DNA of 64,000 nucleotides, taken from NCBI RefSeq assembly GCF_026151205.1, contig NC_087082.1, positions 15,595,365 to 15,659,364 on the forward strand, in the 5' to 3' direction. Both the position numbers and the translations under genes were made by a program. This stretch comes from Bolinopsis microptera (Eukaryota > Ctenophora > Tentaculata > Lobata > Bolinopsidae). The notes under the pieces are model-generated. The model was given only the letters and a program-made list of their open reading frames with translations, had not been told where the DNA came from and searched no databases. Below are positions 45,801 to 55,500 of this stretch, in pieces. Each line of letters begins with the position of its first letter. Position 1 is the stretch's first letter.

Positions 45801-48800
45801 AATTCCTTACAAGGTCATTGCTCTTCTTTGTCAGAGGCCTTGGTCATTTAACAAAATTTTCTCTCCTGCAATCGTAATATCACACAAATTTTGTTTGCTA
45901 GCAGCTGTGTTCCCTACAATTTTTCATTGTAAAGTATTTATGGGTTCCGTTTTTTACGATCTGCGAACAATTATTGTTTACAGTATAGTATCATTTCTCC
46001 ATCAGAGCTCTCTAATAGGACCAACAAACTCCAAGTTTGTCATGACTGTAGATCGCAAAAGCTCTAACAGCTGTTATTAATTATATTTAGAACACGTACA
46101 ACTTTTCTAAGCCACACGTGTGTTTTGCGTACTGCACATTATGTGTACTGCACGTGCGTTATACGTACTCCACATGTGCGTTATGCGTACTGCACGTGCG
46201 TTATACGTACTGCACATGTGCGTTATGCGTACTGCACAATTATACGAGTACCATTAAAACTTGATAAATAATATCGTATTGTTACACTCAAATTCCGTGT
46301 AAAATCATTATTCTTCAAGCTCGTTCAACTTAATATGCTAGAATAAACTAGAATAAACTAGAATAAACTAGAATATACTAGAATAATCTAGAATATACTA
46401 GAATATACTAGAATATACTATACTAGAATATACTAAAATATACTAGAATATACTAGAATACACTAGAATACACTAGAATATAATACTAGTTAAATATTGT
46501 TGTTGAATATATGTATAATATATTATTTTCATTGTCTTGTTTTCAGACGAATATTAGAGACGTAGTAAACTTGACAACCAGCGCTTTAACACATCTCTTA
46601 GAACACGAAGGTACATTGTTTTGTGTTTTATTAATGCTTTATTCCTTTTGATTCTTTATGTAGCGGGCCGGGTGGTGTGTACTAAAACTGGGTAGTTAAT
46701 AAGTTGTTAATAATAACTCGTTTTGATCCTTACGTAACGGGCTTGAGAAATGTAAGTATAGTACTATATTTAATAGTATAAAGTATATAATTAATGTATA
46801 AAGCTGGTAATCCCAGGGGTACCAACTACAATCATGGTATATGTTCTGATCAAGTTCACGCTACTGTCCGGAGCATACGAGCAAGCTTGGAAACTCCTAG
46901 ACATTTACAACACTTATAGTGAGTTGTGGCTATCAAATTATAATAATTGTGATTAATATATTTTTTTTTTTTTTTGTTCAGGGAGCAGGCTTGCCACATA
47001 GGTCCAGGAGTACCGAACGTTTAGGCAGGGTGCTAGGTTATGGAACACACTCAACTAGGTAGTAGGTAGTCTGAGAGTCCGAAAATCTCCAAAAGGAGAT
47101 GTCATCAGAGTGTGATCCACTGCCTGACTAACCTGTGGGTAGAGTTCATTAGACTCTATAATGATGACAGGTAGTATCTTCTGTATGTTGCTGAGATCCA
47201 GTGTCCATGGTACCTATTTTTGAATTAGTTGGAAGAAGGATAATCGATAATATTGAAACCACTTTCTGCAAATTACACTGATAACTGAAATAAAAATTTA
47301 AAAACCAATAATAAATATAAGGATAAATACCTTGACTGAAATAGTGAATGTCTCTGAAGAAGGAGAGACGATAAAGCATGATACAACACGGTATGTTGAA
47401 ATAAAGCCTGTCTCTGAAGAAGGAGAGACGATAAAGCATGATATGACACGGTATGTTGAAAGAAAGCCTGTGTCTGATGAAGGAGACACGATAAAGCATG
47501 ATACGACACGGTATGTTGAAAGAAAGCCTGTCTCTGAAGAAGGAGAGACGATAAAGCATGATGCGACACGATATGTTGAAATAAAGCCTGTCTCTGAGGA
47601 AGGAGAGACGATAAAGCATGATACGACACGGTATATAGAAAGAAAGCCTGTCTCTGAAGAGGGAGAGACGATAGAGCATGATACGACACGGTATGTTCAA
47701 AGAAAGCCTGTGTCTGATGAAGGAGACACGATAAAGCATGATACGACACGGTATGTTGAAAGAAAGCCTGTCTCTGAAGAAGGAGAGACGATAAAGCATG
47801 ATGCGACACGATATGTCGAAATTAAGCCTGTCTCTGAGGAAGGAGAGACGATAAAGCACGAAACGACACGGTATGTTGAAATAAAGCCTGTCTCTAAAGA
47901 AGGAGAGACGATAAAGCATGAAACGACACGGTATGTTGAAATAAAGCCTGTCTCTGAAGAAGGAGAGACGATAAAGTATATTACGACACGGTATGCTGAA
48001 ATAAAGCCTGTCTCTGAAGAAGGAGAGACGATAAAGCATGATACGACACGGTATGTTGAAAGAAAGCCTGTGTCTGATGAAGGAGACACGATAAAGCATG
48101 ATACGACACGGTATGTTGAAAGAAAACCTGTCTCTGAAGAAGGAGAGACGATAAAGCATGATGCGACACGATATGTTGAAAGAAAGCCAGTCTCTGAAGA
48201 AGGAGAGACGATAAATCATGATACGACACGGTATGTTGAAAGAAAGCCTGTGTCTTATGAAGGAGACACGATAAAAACGACAAACGATACGTTATGCTGG
48301 AAATATGGAAATCTCTGAAGATTAAACAAATGGCAAGAAAAATACTATAAAAGACCCATCGCAGGATCTGGTGCTGGCCAGCCTGTGAACGCACAAAATA
48401 TCTGCACTGTGCAGAAAAACTAGAAATAACCGAGGAACTAAGGCGATGTAGCGCCGAAACAAGTGAAACATTCCCAGATGGGGAGAAGGAACCATCAACT
48501 CAGTGTGCGAGACCAAGAGATAAACAAATACTTAACAGTAACACAAATAAATGTGCAGTTCAAAATACTGTTATGCTAACTGTAAGCGTAAAAAGTATGG
48601 GGAGAAGTAATGAAAATGGGAGTGATAAAGTCACATCCAAAGAGTTAGTGAAGAAGGTGTTTACAAACCTTGACCAGAAGTGTCTAATGAAGTAAGTCAG
48701 ACAAGCAAACGCTTCCTTAAATGATGATTTAAGTCGTCTCTATCCCAGAAATTATGAATGATGACCCAGTGTAAAAGTGCAGAAATCGGCCGAAAATAAC

Positions 48801-50397
48801 AAAGACTACAAACAGTTAAAAAGTGACAGGATTCAAACACAAGGAAAATTAATAACATAAAGCGTAATAAGGAATATCTCCAAAAGGAGTTTTCTTAGAG
48901 GGTGAGAGGTTCTTTAATGAGACCTAATGATTAAATGAGACCCACTAAAGGTACTAAATTAACCGGACTGCTAGCGAGGAATCGAGAGTAGGAATAAAAT
49001 AAAAGCGGAATAAGTTCTAAGATAACGAAAAACTGGTACAGACAGCTAAAGTCCTAACACGGAGTCTAGGAAAAACCTGTGAACCAAATAAGTAGAATGG
49101 CACCCGAGCATGAAGTGTTAAAATATATACCGTTCAAGAATGCCTGCGGAGGCATCACTCCTTCATAATGCACGTGTTAGAAAATTTATTTATTAAAAGA
49201 TAAAAAGAATAAAGCTACAAAATTAACGAAGCGGTGAAAATCTTAGAGGGTGAGAGGTTCTTTAATGAGACCTAATGATTAAATGAGACCCACTAAAGGT
49301 ACTAAATTAACCGGACTGCTAGCGAGGAATCGAGAGTAGGAATAAAATAAAAGCGGAATAAGTTCTAAGATAACGAAAAACTGGTACAGACAGCTAAAGT
49401 CCTAACACGGAGTCTAGGAAAAACCTGTGAACCAAATAAGTAGAATGATTGTGATTAATAAATCAGTAATTAATATAATATATAGTTTAATCATAAGATT
49501 TAATTATAGAATTTAATGATGATCCATGTGCAGTGTGCACACTGCATAGTGCAGCTAAAATGGGGTAGATACAAAGAAAAACAAATATTTGCTGCTCAGC
49601 AATCTTACTTGTTTCTAATTGACAATCTAACTCATCTCATAAGTGAATCAATATATTATTAAAGTTTCAAAATAATTTGTTAATAATATTTGCAGTTTGT
49701 TAACATATAATCACGTGTTTCAGATATACCGCTGGATGATAACCCGCTGCTAAATTACATCGAACTTACAACTAACTGGGAGTCAGATGGTAAATTATTT
49801 AGTTAGATTGTTATTTCACTTAAATATAATGCTGAGATAATTGATTCATCAGCTTAGTCGTTTGTTTGACTAATTAACTACACTTAAATGTGTCTCTTGG
49901 AGTAACGTGAGTTTGAACTGGTATATTTTTCAGAGTGCCATTTACCTCGACCTTCGTAGGAGTCATATTTACCTCTTTGTGTTCCTTATTCTACCACGTG
50001 ACTTGTACCACGTGACTTGTACCACGTGACTTGTACCACGTGACTTTTACCACGTGACTTGTACCACGTGACTTGTACCACGTGACTTGTACCACGTGAC
50101 TTGTACCACGTGACTTGTACCACGTGACTTGTACCACGTGACTTGTACCACGTGACTTGTATCACGTGACTTGTACCACGTGACTTGTATCACGTGACTT
50201 GTACCACGTGACTTGTACCACGTGACTTGTACCACGTGACTTGTACCACGTGAATTGTACCACGTGAATTGTACCACGTGACTTGTATCATGTGACTTTG
50301 TGTTTCAGGTGCAAGTTATCTGGAGAGCATTGCAGAGCCGCTTCAAAGTTCAGTGCGGGGACGGATAGAAAAAATGGAGCGAGAAAAGAAAGAGTGA
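33888..50397 (+). CDS. PTCD3: PTCD3-like mitochondrial pentatricopeptide repeat protein (mS39), 21 exons
   Basis: Exons: 33888-34060, 34198-34297, 34521-34838, 36729-36781, 36997-37117, 37263-37348, 37613-37639, 38062-38343, 39124-39233, 39491-39577, 39714-39846, 40101-40232, 40563-40687, 40827-41005, 41427-41556, 42856-43034, 43710-43751, 46547-46610, 46817-46918, 49724-49789, 50309-50397. All phases agree, giving about 865 residues. The N-terminal block (RAVLEALSRANQNA ... AGYELAEQFIMKFPESF ... KVEKAKQMFEEIL) follows human PTCD3 closely, and near the C-terminus VLIKFTLLSGAYEQAWKLL matches its AWKMLGLF block. The PPR-type helices (AAVRFHRPDLAWELYVEM) lie in exon 8. PTCD3 binds RNA in the small mitoribosomal subunit. 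The protein is longer than the human one (about 690 residues), mostly in the middle. The stop TGA (50395) overlaps a possible donor GTGAGT, so a further exon is possible. Confidence 0.85.
34855..36446. mobile_element. Mariner-type element with long inverted repeats, in PTCD3-like intron 3
   Basis: The ends CAGGGTGGCCCATAAGTGAC and the reverse complement are flanked by TA/TATA, the Tc1/mariner target. The inverted repeats are unusually long, about 365 bp on the left and 385 bp on the right; the right arm has an extra block of about 20 bp near 36085. Between them is a degenerate transposase. Arm identity is very high, so it inserted or was homogenised recently. Confidence 0.9.
35430..35955 (+). 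pseudogene. Decayed mariner-family transposase
   Basis: In one frame (35654-35881) the sequence reads LDISRTTLQRIL, then RITKKHKLLDRDFQSRIDFA, then EIWYSDEAHCHINGYVN, the helix-turn-helix end and second-Asp region of a DD(E/D) mariner-like transposase. It is broken by an in-frame TAG at 35879, and the upstream part (RLFVYLKKENGEFYPQIK) is in another frame. No initiator Met and no complete catalytic triad. The element cannot move itself. Confidence 0.8.
37790..38056. repeat. 13-bp minisatellite (CTAACCCCTCATT) ending at the exon 8 acceptor
   Basis: About 19 units alternating CTAACCCCTCATT and CTAACCCCTCAAT, with a few shortened ones, end at CTATCAG, the acceptor of exon 8 of the PTCD3-like gene. 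The array supplies the pyrimidine-rich tract of that splice site. Confidence 0.85.
38321..38968. repeat. 32-bp minisatellite carrying the exon 8 end and its 5' splice site
   Basis: About 20 units of ACTGTCACTGATCTTATATACAG plus GTGTGTGTT. The first 23 bases of the first unit are the last coding bases of exon 8 and the next bases are its donor site. Later units repeat both. Some units are 33-34 bp (TATATATA or TATATTATA) or have GAGTGTG. Confidence 0.93.
41531..42790. repeat. 69-bp minisatellite carrying the exon 15 end and its 5' splice site
   Basis: About 18 units of GGGGTCTACAAGATGATTATCCAG, then GGTATAGCTGATAAAATAAC and ATTTTAGGGAGGTGGTCGAGG. The first part is the end of exon 15 (GVYKMIIQ) and GGTATAG is its donor. 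Period 69 keeps the frame, and every unit has an in-frame TAG (in TTTTAG). Small indels (for example GAGGGGAGGGGG at 42079) vary a few units. Confidence 0.92.
43147..43190. repeat. Terminal fragment of the G/C-run palindromic element
   Basis: TTAAGGGGGCCGGCGCGG followed by a G run and GTCTTCATCAAAATT is the reverse complement of the right end of the element at 8879-9713. It lies in intron 16 of the PTCD3-like gene. Confidence 0.65.
44108..45637 (-). CDS. Class A-like GPCR with sixteen 11-residue C-terminal tail repeats, nested in a PTCD3-like intron
   Basis: Intronless, 509 residues, on the opposite strand inside intron 17 of the PTCD3-like gene. Seven hydrophobic segments: TM1 with GTLGN, TM2 with TTNDMV, TM3 after C (YGCFVWAY), TM4, an extracellular loop Cys (PGCVLY), TM5 with a Pro, TM6, and TM7 with NPILY. 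The DRY motif is replaced by TRT (NVTRTVSL) and the TM6 CWxP by CNVP, so it is a divergent class A receptor; its ligand cannot be predicted. After helix 8 the tail holds sixteen copies of VNNVNQTEEGP (33 bp each; 44111-44650), nearly identical at DNA level. The N-terminus has an NST glycosylation site. An acceptor-like TTTAG lies 5 nt before the ATG. Confidence 0.88.
   Translation of the reverse strand: MEQYHNSTATDWNSFYELNFNQVADAFYGSVLCCAYFLIGTLGNIVSFLYFKSKTRNISSVIYMIITTNDMVISVSILPVGISLWSKRKPGILFGNEYGCFVWAYLWHITVALSIFLVICLNVTRTVSLFRPFKKQKVRYLIVAVVTYLVAMLATLIGISEQAITLKWLPGCVLYADSSTNAPPFFSYLATSVTFIVPVCVVAISCVISAGLLTRTNHHLQQRELQKTRNRATVTILLFSLVYEVCNVPYVVNIILRTNCVLHGNREKCNQVDRLQGYYRSMVSMLLIATNSAANPILYIWRMPALRENIRRILRLDRETRRPQINVNHPEGPVNNVNQTEEGPVNNVNQTEEGPVNNVNQTEEGPVNNVNQTEEGPVNNVNQTEEGHVNNVNQTEEGPVNNVNQTEEGPVNNVNQTEEGPVNNVNQTEEGPVNNVNQTEEGPVNNVNQTEEGPVNNVNQTEEGPVNNVNQTEEGPVNNVNQTEEGPVNNVNQTKEGHVNNVNQTEEEI
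46075..46245. repeat. Irregular tandem repeat of GCGTTATGCGTACTGCAC type
   Basis: Units containing TGCGTTATxCGTACTGCAC(ATG/G)TG repeat about six times with variants. It lies in intron 17 of the PTCD3-like gene, upstream of the nested GPCR start. Confidence 0.65.
46338..46490. repeat. AT-rich 10-bp repeat (ACTAGAATAT)
   Basis: About 14 units of ACTAGAATA(A/T) with variants, about 60 bp before exon 18 of the PTCD3-like gene. Confidence 0.75.
46959..49447 (-). mobile_element. SVA-like composite retroposon: 5' direct repeats, 60-bp VNTR, poly(A), 13-bp TSD
   Basis: The insertion lies in intron 19 of the PTCD3-like gene and is flanked by a 13-bp target duplication ATTGTGATTAATA (46946-46958 and 49448-49460). 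Read on the minus strand it starts with two apparently identical 207-bp direct repeats (49447-49241 and 49099-48893), followed by about 590 bp of unique sequence, sixteen 60-bp units (48300-47341), about 360 bp of unique 3' sequence, and an A15 tail (the T run at 46961-46975). The hairpin TCTCCAAAAGGAGA occurs at 47088-47101 and again (as TCTCCAAAAGGAG) near 48876-48888. TSD plus poly(A) indicate target-primed retrotransposition. No reverse transcriptase or gag frame is present, so it needs help from another element. Confidence 0.72.
47341..48300. repeat. VNTR of sixteen exact 60-bp units, open in several frames
   Basis: Unit period is exactly 60 bp. A plus-strand frame (from about 47332 to 48318) would read EEGETIKHDTTRYVERKPVS repeatedly, and minus frames are open too, which is expected for a repeat whose unit is divisible by three. 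Two unit types alternate in a higher-order order: GTCTC...GAGAC and GTGTC...GACAC, always matched within the unit. I treat it as part of the retroposon, not as a gene. Confidence 0.85.
49993..50297. repeat. 14-bp E-box minisatellite ending just before the exon 21 acceptor
   Basis: About 21 copies of ACCACGTGACTTGT, a few with ATCACGTG or GAATTGT. Each has the CACGTG core recognised by bHLH-ZIP factors (USF, MYC/MAX, TFEB type). The array ends about 10 nt from the acceptor of the last PTCD3-like exon. Confidence 0.9.
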
Positions 50398-52514
50398 GTT
50401 CTAATCTACTAAGTTACTTACTAAATTACTAAACTACTAAGTTTTTAAAGTTCACCAATACTCCCTGTTATGTAGATATTATGAGGAATAGTCCTATTTT
50501 CTGACTTTACCAAGCGTTACTAACGCTTAGCGTTAGTTTTCTGACGAAAGTACAAAACCCTTGGAATTATAAACTTATCAACTAGTGTAGATTTGAATTT
50601 CTTTATTAATAAAGAAAAGAGGAAAGAGGTATATGCAGCTCTGCTACAATAAGAACTCATATCTATTGTTAACCAGAAATAGTAATTATTAATTAAGAAA
50701 ATAAAGAACGCGTACAACCACTATTCTAAGAGGGCAAGAGAGAGAGCCTGATTCCATGTATTAGTTATTACAGTCTTTGCTTTCAGTAACCGAGTGACTA
50801 CATTGCGTCTTAGGTCCAGGGAAAAGCGAGACTGAGCCGGCAGGTAACCGCACCATATTGCGACACTAACTATATTGCGACTGTGATCACTTTGCGACAA
50901 CTTGATAATAACCAACTTACTATATTGCGACAAGTTTCATTTTATTAAATGGCATAATATGTATATTTAAAGGTGGTATTACAGCTTACACGGATAAATA
51001 ATGAATCTGTGTCGCAATATAGTTTTGTCGCAATATAGGGCGTTTTGAGAATTATTAAGGTTATTCTGGTCACATGTCGCAAAATAGTTCATTTCGTGAT
51101 CTAGTTATCATGGTGCGGTAATCTACCGGTAAAATCTTCCTGTTCAATTCTTAATTTAAGTTAAGTCATCCTCGAATTAACCTGAAATTTGGAGAAGGGC
51201 TCTTCACAACTATAATATAAATCAAGAGGCTTGCATATAATGAACATATTGACACGGGTGCAGAGTTGAGTCTGTACGGAACCTAGTAGTTTCAGATCCT
51301 TGTTTAACTTGCCGTACAGCAAGGTCATCCACTACCTTAGCCCGGCGAGGCACATAACTCCCTCTACAACTCCATGACAAATGTTTCATATATACTAGCC
51401 GAGTTCACAAGTTATATCCTTGTGTTTGAGAAGAGCTCGTTAGAACTGCTTCCTTTCCCTTCAGTATCCCACATATGAGAGGATCATGCCTTTGCCGTTT
51501 ATTGAAATTTTCCCAATAATTAGCGTACAGGGTAAAAGTAACATCTTAAAACGCCTTACCACGATACAAATTTAGCGCCACTTTAGGTCGCATTTTTTCC
51601 CTTGGCTGAACTTTAATATAATTTTCTAATTTCAGATCAACATTTCAGAGGTATAGACACGATCAGTCAACGTTCTCGTTTCGAACCCCCTCATATATTT
51701 GTTAACCGTGGCTCGGACGATCCTGTGGACAGATTTGTTTTCAAAACCGATCTCGTTTGAGTGGTGTGGGTACGGAGTAAACTCTCAGGAATTTGTAGCA
51801 TTCCGGAGATATTTTGAATTTTGGTTGTGAAATATCTTGATGTGCTTTATAGGCTTTCAATTAATCTAATATTCCTTACCATGTTTTACGTATCGTAGAA
51901 TTCTGTAAGTTATTCTACTGTAACATCTTTACCAACTCCCCTATCTTTACAAGTTACCAAACCTCCATCGAGCCGTGACCCACACCAGCGGAGACAAATT
52001 AGCACAGTTTTCTGCTAACTCGGTTTTATTTATTTTTTAACGTAACTTATTGAACTTTTGCCTGAACCTAACTTATTGTAATATCACAAATTATATGTTA
52101 GTGATTTTGTAACTTATCGGATATTATATGTTGAAGTTTTATATTATTTTCACAGAAACCTTCGTCATTTTTATTCTGGTCTTTGGTCATATTGTGTCAC
52201 GATTAGTGAAATCACCCAAAGTATCAAAGTATGCTTGATTGTCGGACTTATCTTATATATGTATACAGTATTGAATATAGAAAAACTTCATTCAACTTGT
52301 GAATTCAAATTTTAGCTCCATTATTTCGTTGTAAAATAGTAAACAGCATTACAAATCTAGGATGAGAATAACAGTTGAAATGTAGAGCATCCGTAGTAAC
52401 AACTCCTATCCTCACCCGATTCCTGATTCAACACACTCAACATCGTTTCAACATCTATACGCTACATATTATAAAGGGATCTATCAACAGTTGAACAGAA
52501 GTTGCGTGGTCTGC
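50398..52514. other. Intergenic region with one MITE, no gene seen
   Basis: Between the PTCD3-like stop and the ENTPD-like start. It contains the MITE at 50845-51121. The short minus frames 50520-50717 and 50721-50933 have no domain or splice signals and are not called. Confidence 0.55.
50845..51121. mobile_element. MITE with ACCGCACCAT termini and ATTGCGAC iterations
   Basis: AACCGCACCATATTGCGAC on the left pairs with ATGGTGCGGTAA on the right. Inside, TATATTGCGAC and its complement GTCGCAATATA recur about eight times in inverted orientation, giving a strong foldback. Confidence 0.75.
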
Positions 52515-55500
52515 ATGTTGGACGATCAGATGAGAATTTCTATACCGAGATGTAAGAATAATCTATATAAATATATTTTTTAAACATTATGATTTCTTCA
52601 AAATTAAAATTAAAATAAACTTGCAATAATTTATTTTGAATTTAACTTAAAATCAAACTTAAATATGCCGTGATAAACGACTTAACCGTATGATATCTAC
52701 CAAATAACATCTATATTCCACTCACAATATATTGGCTTGCTCAACAGGTGGCTTGCTGAAGTACATAGTCTGGTTTGCAACTCTTGCGTGCACAGTAACC
52801 GGTGTCTTATGTCTACTCTACCTACACATTACTGCTAACGTTAATCGACCTCCCGTAAGTCAAATGTTTTAAGGGTCTGCCCACACTACGCCTCTATTCC
52901 CCGAAGGTCTGCCCACACTACGCCATGTGGTGACGGGCCACATGGCGTGGGTCAAAAAAACCGGATTCATTTTGTTACGTTTATTTAAAATCTACATGGT
53001 TAAATAAACTAGTCTATTCGTAATTGACGCTGTTCACTTCAAAGGGTTTGCTTTTTAAAAACATTTATACCCAGATTGAGTTGAAGCCCCAGGACTTCCA
53101 GTATGGAGTTATGTTAGACGCTGGTAGCTCAGGAACAAGGTAATTTAATTATTTTGATATTTAACAACTGTTGTTCAGAGCCGGTTAATGTTACTTTTCA
53201 TCCCAGCGCAGCAAGTGTGGGCTATTCCTTGCTTCCTTGCAAAACTATAAATATCTCTACTGTACCCAAGTAGTATGTTCCTTCTTTAAACATGACAAAC
53301 ATGACAAATATGCTAAATGATAACTATGACAAGCAAAGAATAATACCAGAGATCAAATAACCAAGTTATTTTATATTTTTATCCTGAATATTTCAGGGTA
53401 TATTTGTACAAGTGGCCTCCGGGACACACCAACGGCCTGCTCCGAATAGAACAGATGAAAGATAAAGCGGGGAAGATTCTTGCTATGGTAACAAGCCCTG
53501 GTCTGTCTGCTTATGCGGTATGTATATTTAATATTTAGTTGATCTAATTGATCTAATTGATCTAATTGATCTGATTGATCTAATTATGTAAATGGATTTG
53601 AGTAAATCACCAAAACCCACCCTCCACTAGGACAACCCTCTATCCGCCTACAAGTCTATAAAATCACTCCTTCTCTACGCCTCACTCAATATACCTAATG
53701 GGAAACACAAGGAAACCCCTCTTTACATTCTCTGCACTGCTGGTAACTAATTGGTTAACTAATTGAATTTGGTGTTATTTTCATTGTTCTGGAGTTGTGG
53801 AATTATGTGATGTTGTTTAATTGTTTAATTCCTAATTACTGATTTATAGGGATTGTAATTGACCGTGGTATTGTAACTTCGGCCTGAATTTTAGCAGATT
53901 CTTAATTCTATAGTTTTAAGTTTACAAATCCGCAGAACTAGATACACGTATTTTACTACATCGTGGCATTATGAATCAATACTGATTATGTATACGTCAC
54001 AAGGTATGCGATTGTTACCAGAAGAAAAAAGAAACAACATTATGAACATTGTAGCGTCCAACATACGTCAACAGTTTGATTTCTTCTTCAAGCCATCTCA
54101 CATTGAGGTATGTGATCAACCAATTACACAACTGGAGACTTCATTCAAGTTATATTGTTACTAACATTGCCCCAATATTCGGGAACATTTTCACAATAAA
54201 ATCGTTCGGTCAGGCACGCGCGATGTCCTTCTTCGAATGTTTTCAGAATCAGTCACGCGCCGCGGCGGGGATCGGATACTCAAATTAAATCAATTCATAG
54301 AATTAAATTCATAGAATTAAATTCATAGAATTAAATTGCGAATCGTACGTATAAAGGTATAATAGTTGCAGATCATAGCAACCAAATAATTAGTTAACCA
54401 TAAATTAGTTAACCATAAATCGAGGCAAAATTTTGACTTATAATTGTTACCTACCTATTGTTATATATATTAATAAATTTAATATGTTGACTATGACTTC
54501 GGTTAATTTTCTGTTGCGTTACCACTATTAACCAACTGCAGTTGTGTAAGTAGTATTTAGCAGTTCATTATTTTTAATCGTCTCATATGTATGGGCAACA
54601 CAACATTTGGGAATTTTCACTCTAGTAACTTCAAAAAAAGTATAATAACTTGTTAAAAACACATACAAATTTGGGTTGACAAAATTTGTGTGCAACTAAT
54701 TTGAGTGCGAAATATTTGGGAGAAAGAGCCCCTCAAATTTTTCTTCGCACAAATTCTTGGTTACTAAAGTAGCTCTATAACTTTTCTTTGTTCGTGAGTT
54801 AATTTGTCATGATGATTGATGAATAGACAGAATTTGCATTGCATTAGGTAGCATCTTGAATAGAAGTTAGAACATAGATGATATTGAATCAGTCGATATT
54901 CAAATGTCTTGTGAATCTTACTATCGGAATAGTATGGTCATTATACATTATACATTATACATTATACATTACACATTACACATCATTATATTCAGCGTTT
55001 GTTTATCTCTACTCCCCACCATCTTTACTGTATTTTTTCCCCTACTTTCTAAAAAATGTGTAGTCATTTAGTCGATATACTATTCTGTCATCAGATAAAT
55101 TTCAAAAGTATACTAATTTAACGTCGTTTGTCAACGTTTAGATTTAGGCGAAATTACAAGATGTTCACCCTTTTCTCAATCAGTGGCGAACTATTTTGTT
55201 AGCCTTACAAAACTACTTCCAGGTTATAGACGGTCGTATGGAGGGAGTGTATGGTTGGATAGCTGTGAACTACATGTTAGGACGGTTTGATCACGACTTT
55301 GTGGAGCACCAGCGCCAACCAACTGTGGGGGCACTTGATATGGGAGGCGCTAGTACTCAGATTACTTACGAGGTATTTACTGACGGTCAGTCTATTCTAA
55401 TCTGATATCTGAATCTTCACAGGAAAATTGATATTATTAGATAAATGTGTATATACGGGATAATTTAAAAAGCGCCCAAGTCTAATTCCCCCTGAAAACC

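Noticed and set aside
47149-48394. Long ORFs on both strands over the 60-bp repeat (328 and 356 residues)
   Set aside because: The unit length is a multiple of three, so several frames stay open by chance. There is no signal peptide, no domain and no splice context, and the region lies inside a retroposed insertion.
50047-50277. Minus-strand ORF VVQVTWYKSRGTSH repeats
   Set aside because: Translation of the 14-bp E-box array; three units make 42 bp, so it stays open by arithmetic.
37790-50297. CRISPR-like arrays
   Set aside because: These are head-to-tail minisatellites without unique spacers, inside introns of a eukaryotic gene.
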